From Calliopsis andreniformis (taxonomy: Eukaryota; Arthropoda; Insecta; Hymenoptera; Andrenidae): a stretch of DNA of 64,000 bases. Location: positions 1,488,001 to 1,552,000 of the forward strand of contig NW_027480492.1 of the NCBI RefSeq assembly GCF_051401765.1, read 5' to 3'. The number at the start of each line of letters is the position of its first letter. Position 1 is the first letter of the stretch. The position numbers were made by a program, and so were the translations under genes. Shown here one piece after another: positions 63,331-64,000 of the stretch. Under the pieces are notes generated by a model that had not been told where the DNA came from, did not search any database, and worked only from the letters and a program-made list of their open reading frames with translations.

Positions 63331-64000
63331 TGAGGATTGAAGATTGAGGATTGAGGATTGACGATTGAGGATTGAGGATTGAGGAATTGGGATTGGGGAT
63401 TGAGGATTGAGGATTGAGGATCGAGGATTGAGGATTGATGATTGAGTATTGAAGATTGAGTATTGAGGATTGAAGATTGAGGATTGAGGATTGAGGATTG
63501 ACGATTGAGGATTGAGTATTGATGATTGAGAATTCAGGATTGAGGATTGAAGATTGAGTGTTGAGGATTGGGAATTGAGGATTGAGGATTGAAGATTGAG
63601 TATTGAGGATTCAAGGTTGAGGATTGAGGATTGAGGATTGAGGATTGAAGATTGAGGACTGAGTGTTGAGCGTTGAGTGATGAGAATTGATGTTTGTGGA
63701 TTGAGTATTGATGATTGAGAATTGAGGATTGAGGATTGAGGATTGAGTGTTGAGGATTGGGAATTGAGCATTGAGGATTGAAGATTGAGTATTGAGGATT
63801 CAAGGTTGAGGATTGAGGATTGAGGATTGAGGATTGAGGATTGAGGATTGAAGATTGAGGATTGGGGACGGAGTGTTGAGGGTTGAGTGATGAGAATTGA
63901 TGTTTTGTGGATAGAGATTTGAAGATTGCAGATTGAGTGTTGAGTATTGAAAACTGTGAATTGATGATGTGGTATTGAGGATTGGGGATTGACAACTGAT
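63331..64000 (+). repeat. Terminal mosaic heptamer segment
   Basis: This is satellite of mixed order. Short units such as GAATTCAGG, GATTGGGAATTGAGG and GATTCAAGGTTGAGG are repeated within it, and there is a last module A core near 63967 of the form GATGTGGTATTG. The array continues past the window end. Confidence 0.7.

Larger units (their letters stand above)
1..64000 (+). repeat. Heptanucleotide satellite array (GGATTGA)n, whole window
   Basis: Every line of the window reads as tandem heptamers of GGATTGA (phase GATTGAG) or one- to two-base variants of it. The array enters at base 1 and leaves at base 64000, so both ends lie outside. The TGA core is the most constant part. Common variants are GATTGAA, TATTGAG, GGTTGAG, GACTGAG, AATTGAG, GATTGAC and GATTCAG. 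Perfect runs reach about nine or ten units, for example near 9615-9680 and 29245-29310. The monomer is 43% G+C with no C on the + strand. In every + frame a TGA stop falls about every 21 bases, and the - strand is open in all frames, which explains the apparent coding capacity. No tRNA, rRNA, terminator, insertion-sequence end or unique sequence of even 100 bp was seen. The host is unknown; satellite DNA in heterochromatin is my preferred reading. Confidence 0.97.

Noticed and set aside
1..64000. CRISPR array
   Set aside because: The unit is 7 bp with no distinct repeat of 23-47 bp and no unique spacers; variant heptamers recur in fixed long orders, which spacers do not.
1..64000. Functional telomere repeat (TTGAGGA is seven bases long and G-rich on one strand, like plant TTTAGGG)
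   Set aside because: Two of seven bases differ from TTTAGGG, I saw no TTTAGGG or TTAGGG run, and the array has kilobase HORs and heavy internal variation. A distant telomeric origin cannot be excluded.
1..64000. Human-type satellite II/III (GGAAT) array
   Set aside because: The monomer is GGATTGA with period 7, not GGAAT with period 5, and no GGAATGGAAT runs are present.
1..64000. Bacterial STRR heptamer repeats as a firm identification
   Set aside because: Heptameric repeats are known in cyanobacteria, but those arrays are short and intergenic. Nothing in this window shows a bacterial host, so the link is kept only as a possibility.

Overview
The whole 64 kb window is one continuous satellite array. 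I found no gene, RNA gene, insertion sequence, CRISPR array or unique sequence in it. The monomer is a heptanucleotide, GGATTGA on the + strand and TCAATCC on the - strand. The + strand monomer contains no C and is 5/7 purine, so the two strands differ sharply in composition. Perfect runs are short, at most about ten units. Most of the array is variant heptamers (for example GATTGAA, TATTGAG, GGTTGAG, GACTGAG, AATTGAG) arranged in long, reproducible orders.

These variant orders form higher-order repeats (HORs). Segments of 0.4 to 6 kb recur with near identity. A diverged module of about 160 bp (module A, about 80 copies counted by eye) and a C-containing motif GGCTCCGG (12 copies plus two variants) mark the copies. 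Layout: 1-9.4 kb is a tandem/mosaic duplication with offsets of 1049, 5064, 5070 and 5777 bp. 9.4-18.5 kb is a mosaic of blocks repeated at 3062, 4632 and 2939 bp. 18.8-21.8 kb is copied at 28.2-31.2 kb. 22.6-52.1 kb is the youngest-looking part: six successive copies of one HOR, spaced 4178, 4675, 5806, 4019 and 5047 bp. 52.1-56.2 kb is a rearranged copy of 15.4-20.3 kb. 56-64 kb is a mosaic of all the earlier blocks.

The heptamer register is kept across the array except at a few inherited slip points, mainly a 6-nt monomer GACGAG. For the nine copy-to-copy offsets I tested by hand, counting the slips between copies predicts the offset modulo 7. Indels between copies are also whole heptamers (21, 133 and 756 bp). 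This points to growth by unequal exchange or replication slippage in register.

The many long - strand open frames, up to 521 codons, follow from the repeat arithmetic. TCAATCC has no stop in any phase, and because 7 and 3 are coprime all three frames read the same heptapeptide, NPQSSIL. I do not annotate them as genes.

The organism cannot be identified from this sequence. A satellite longer than 64 kb with nested HORs is most typical of eukaryotic heterochromatin (pericentromeric or subtelomeric). Heptameric tandem repeats are also known in some bacteria, such as the STRR sequences of filamentous cyanobacteria, but an array this long would be exceptional there. Block boundaries below come from hand alignment and are good to roughly 20-50 bp.
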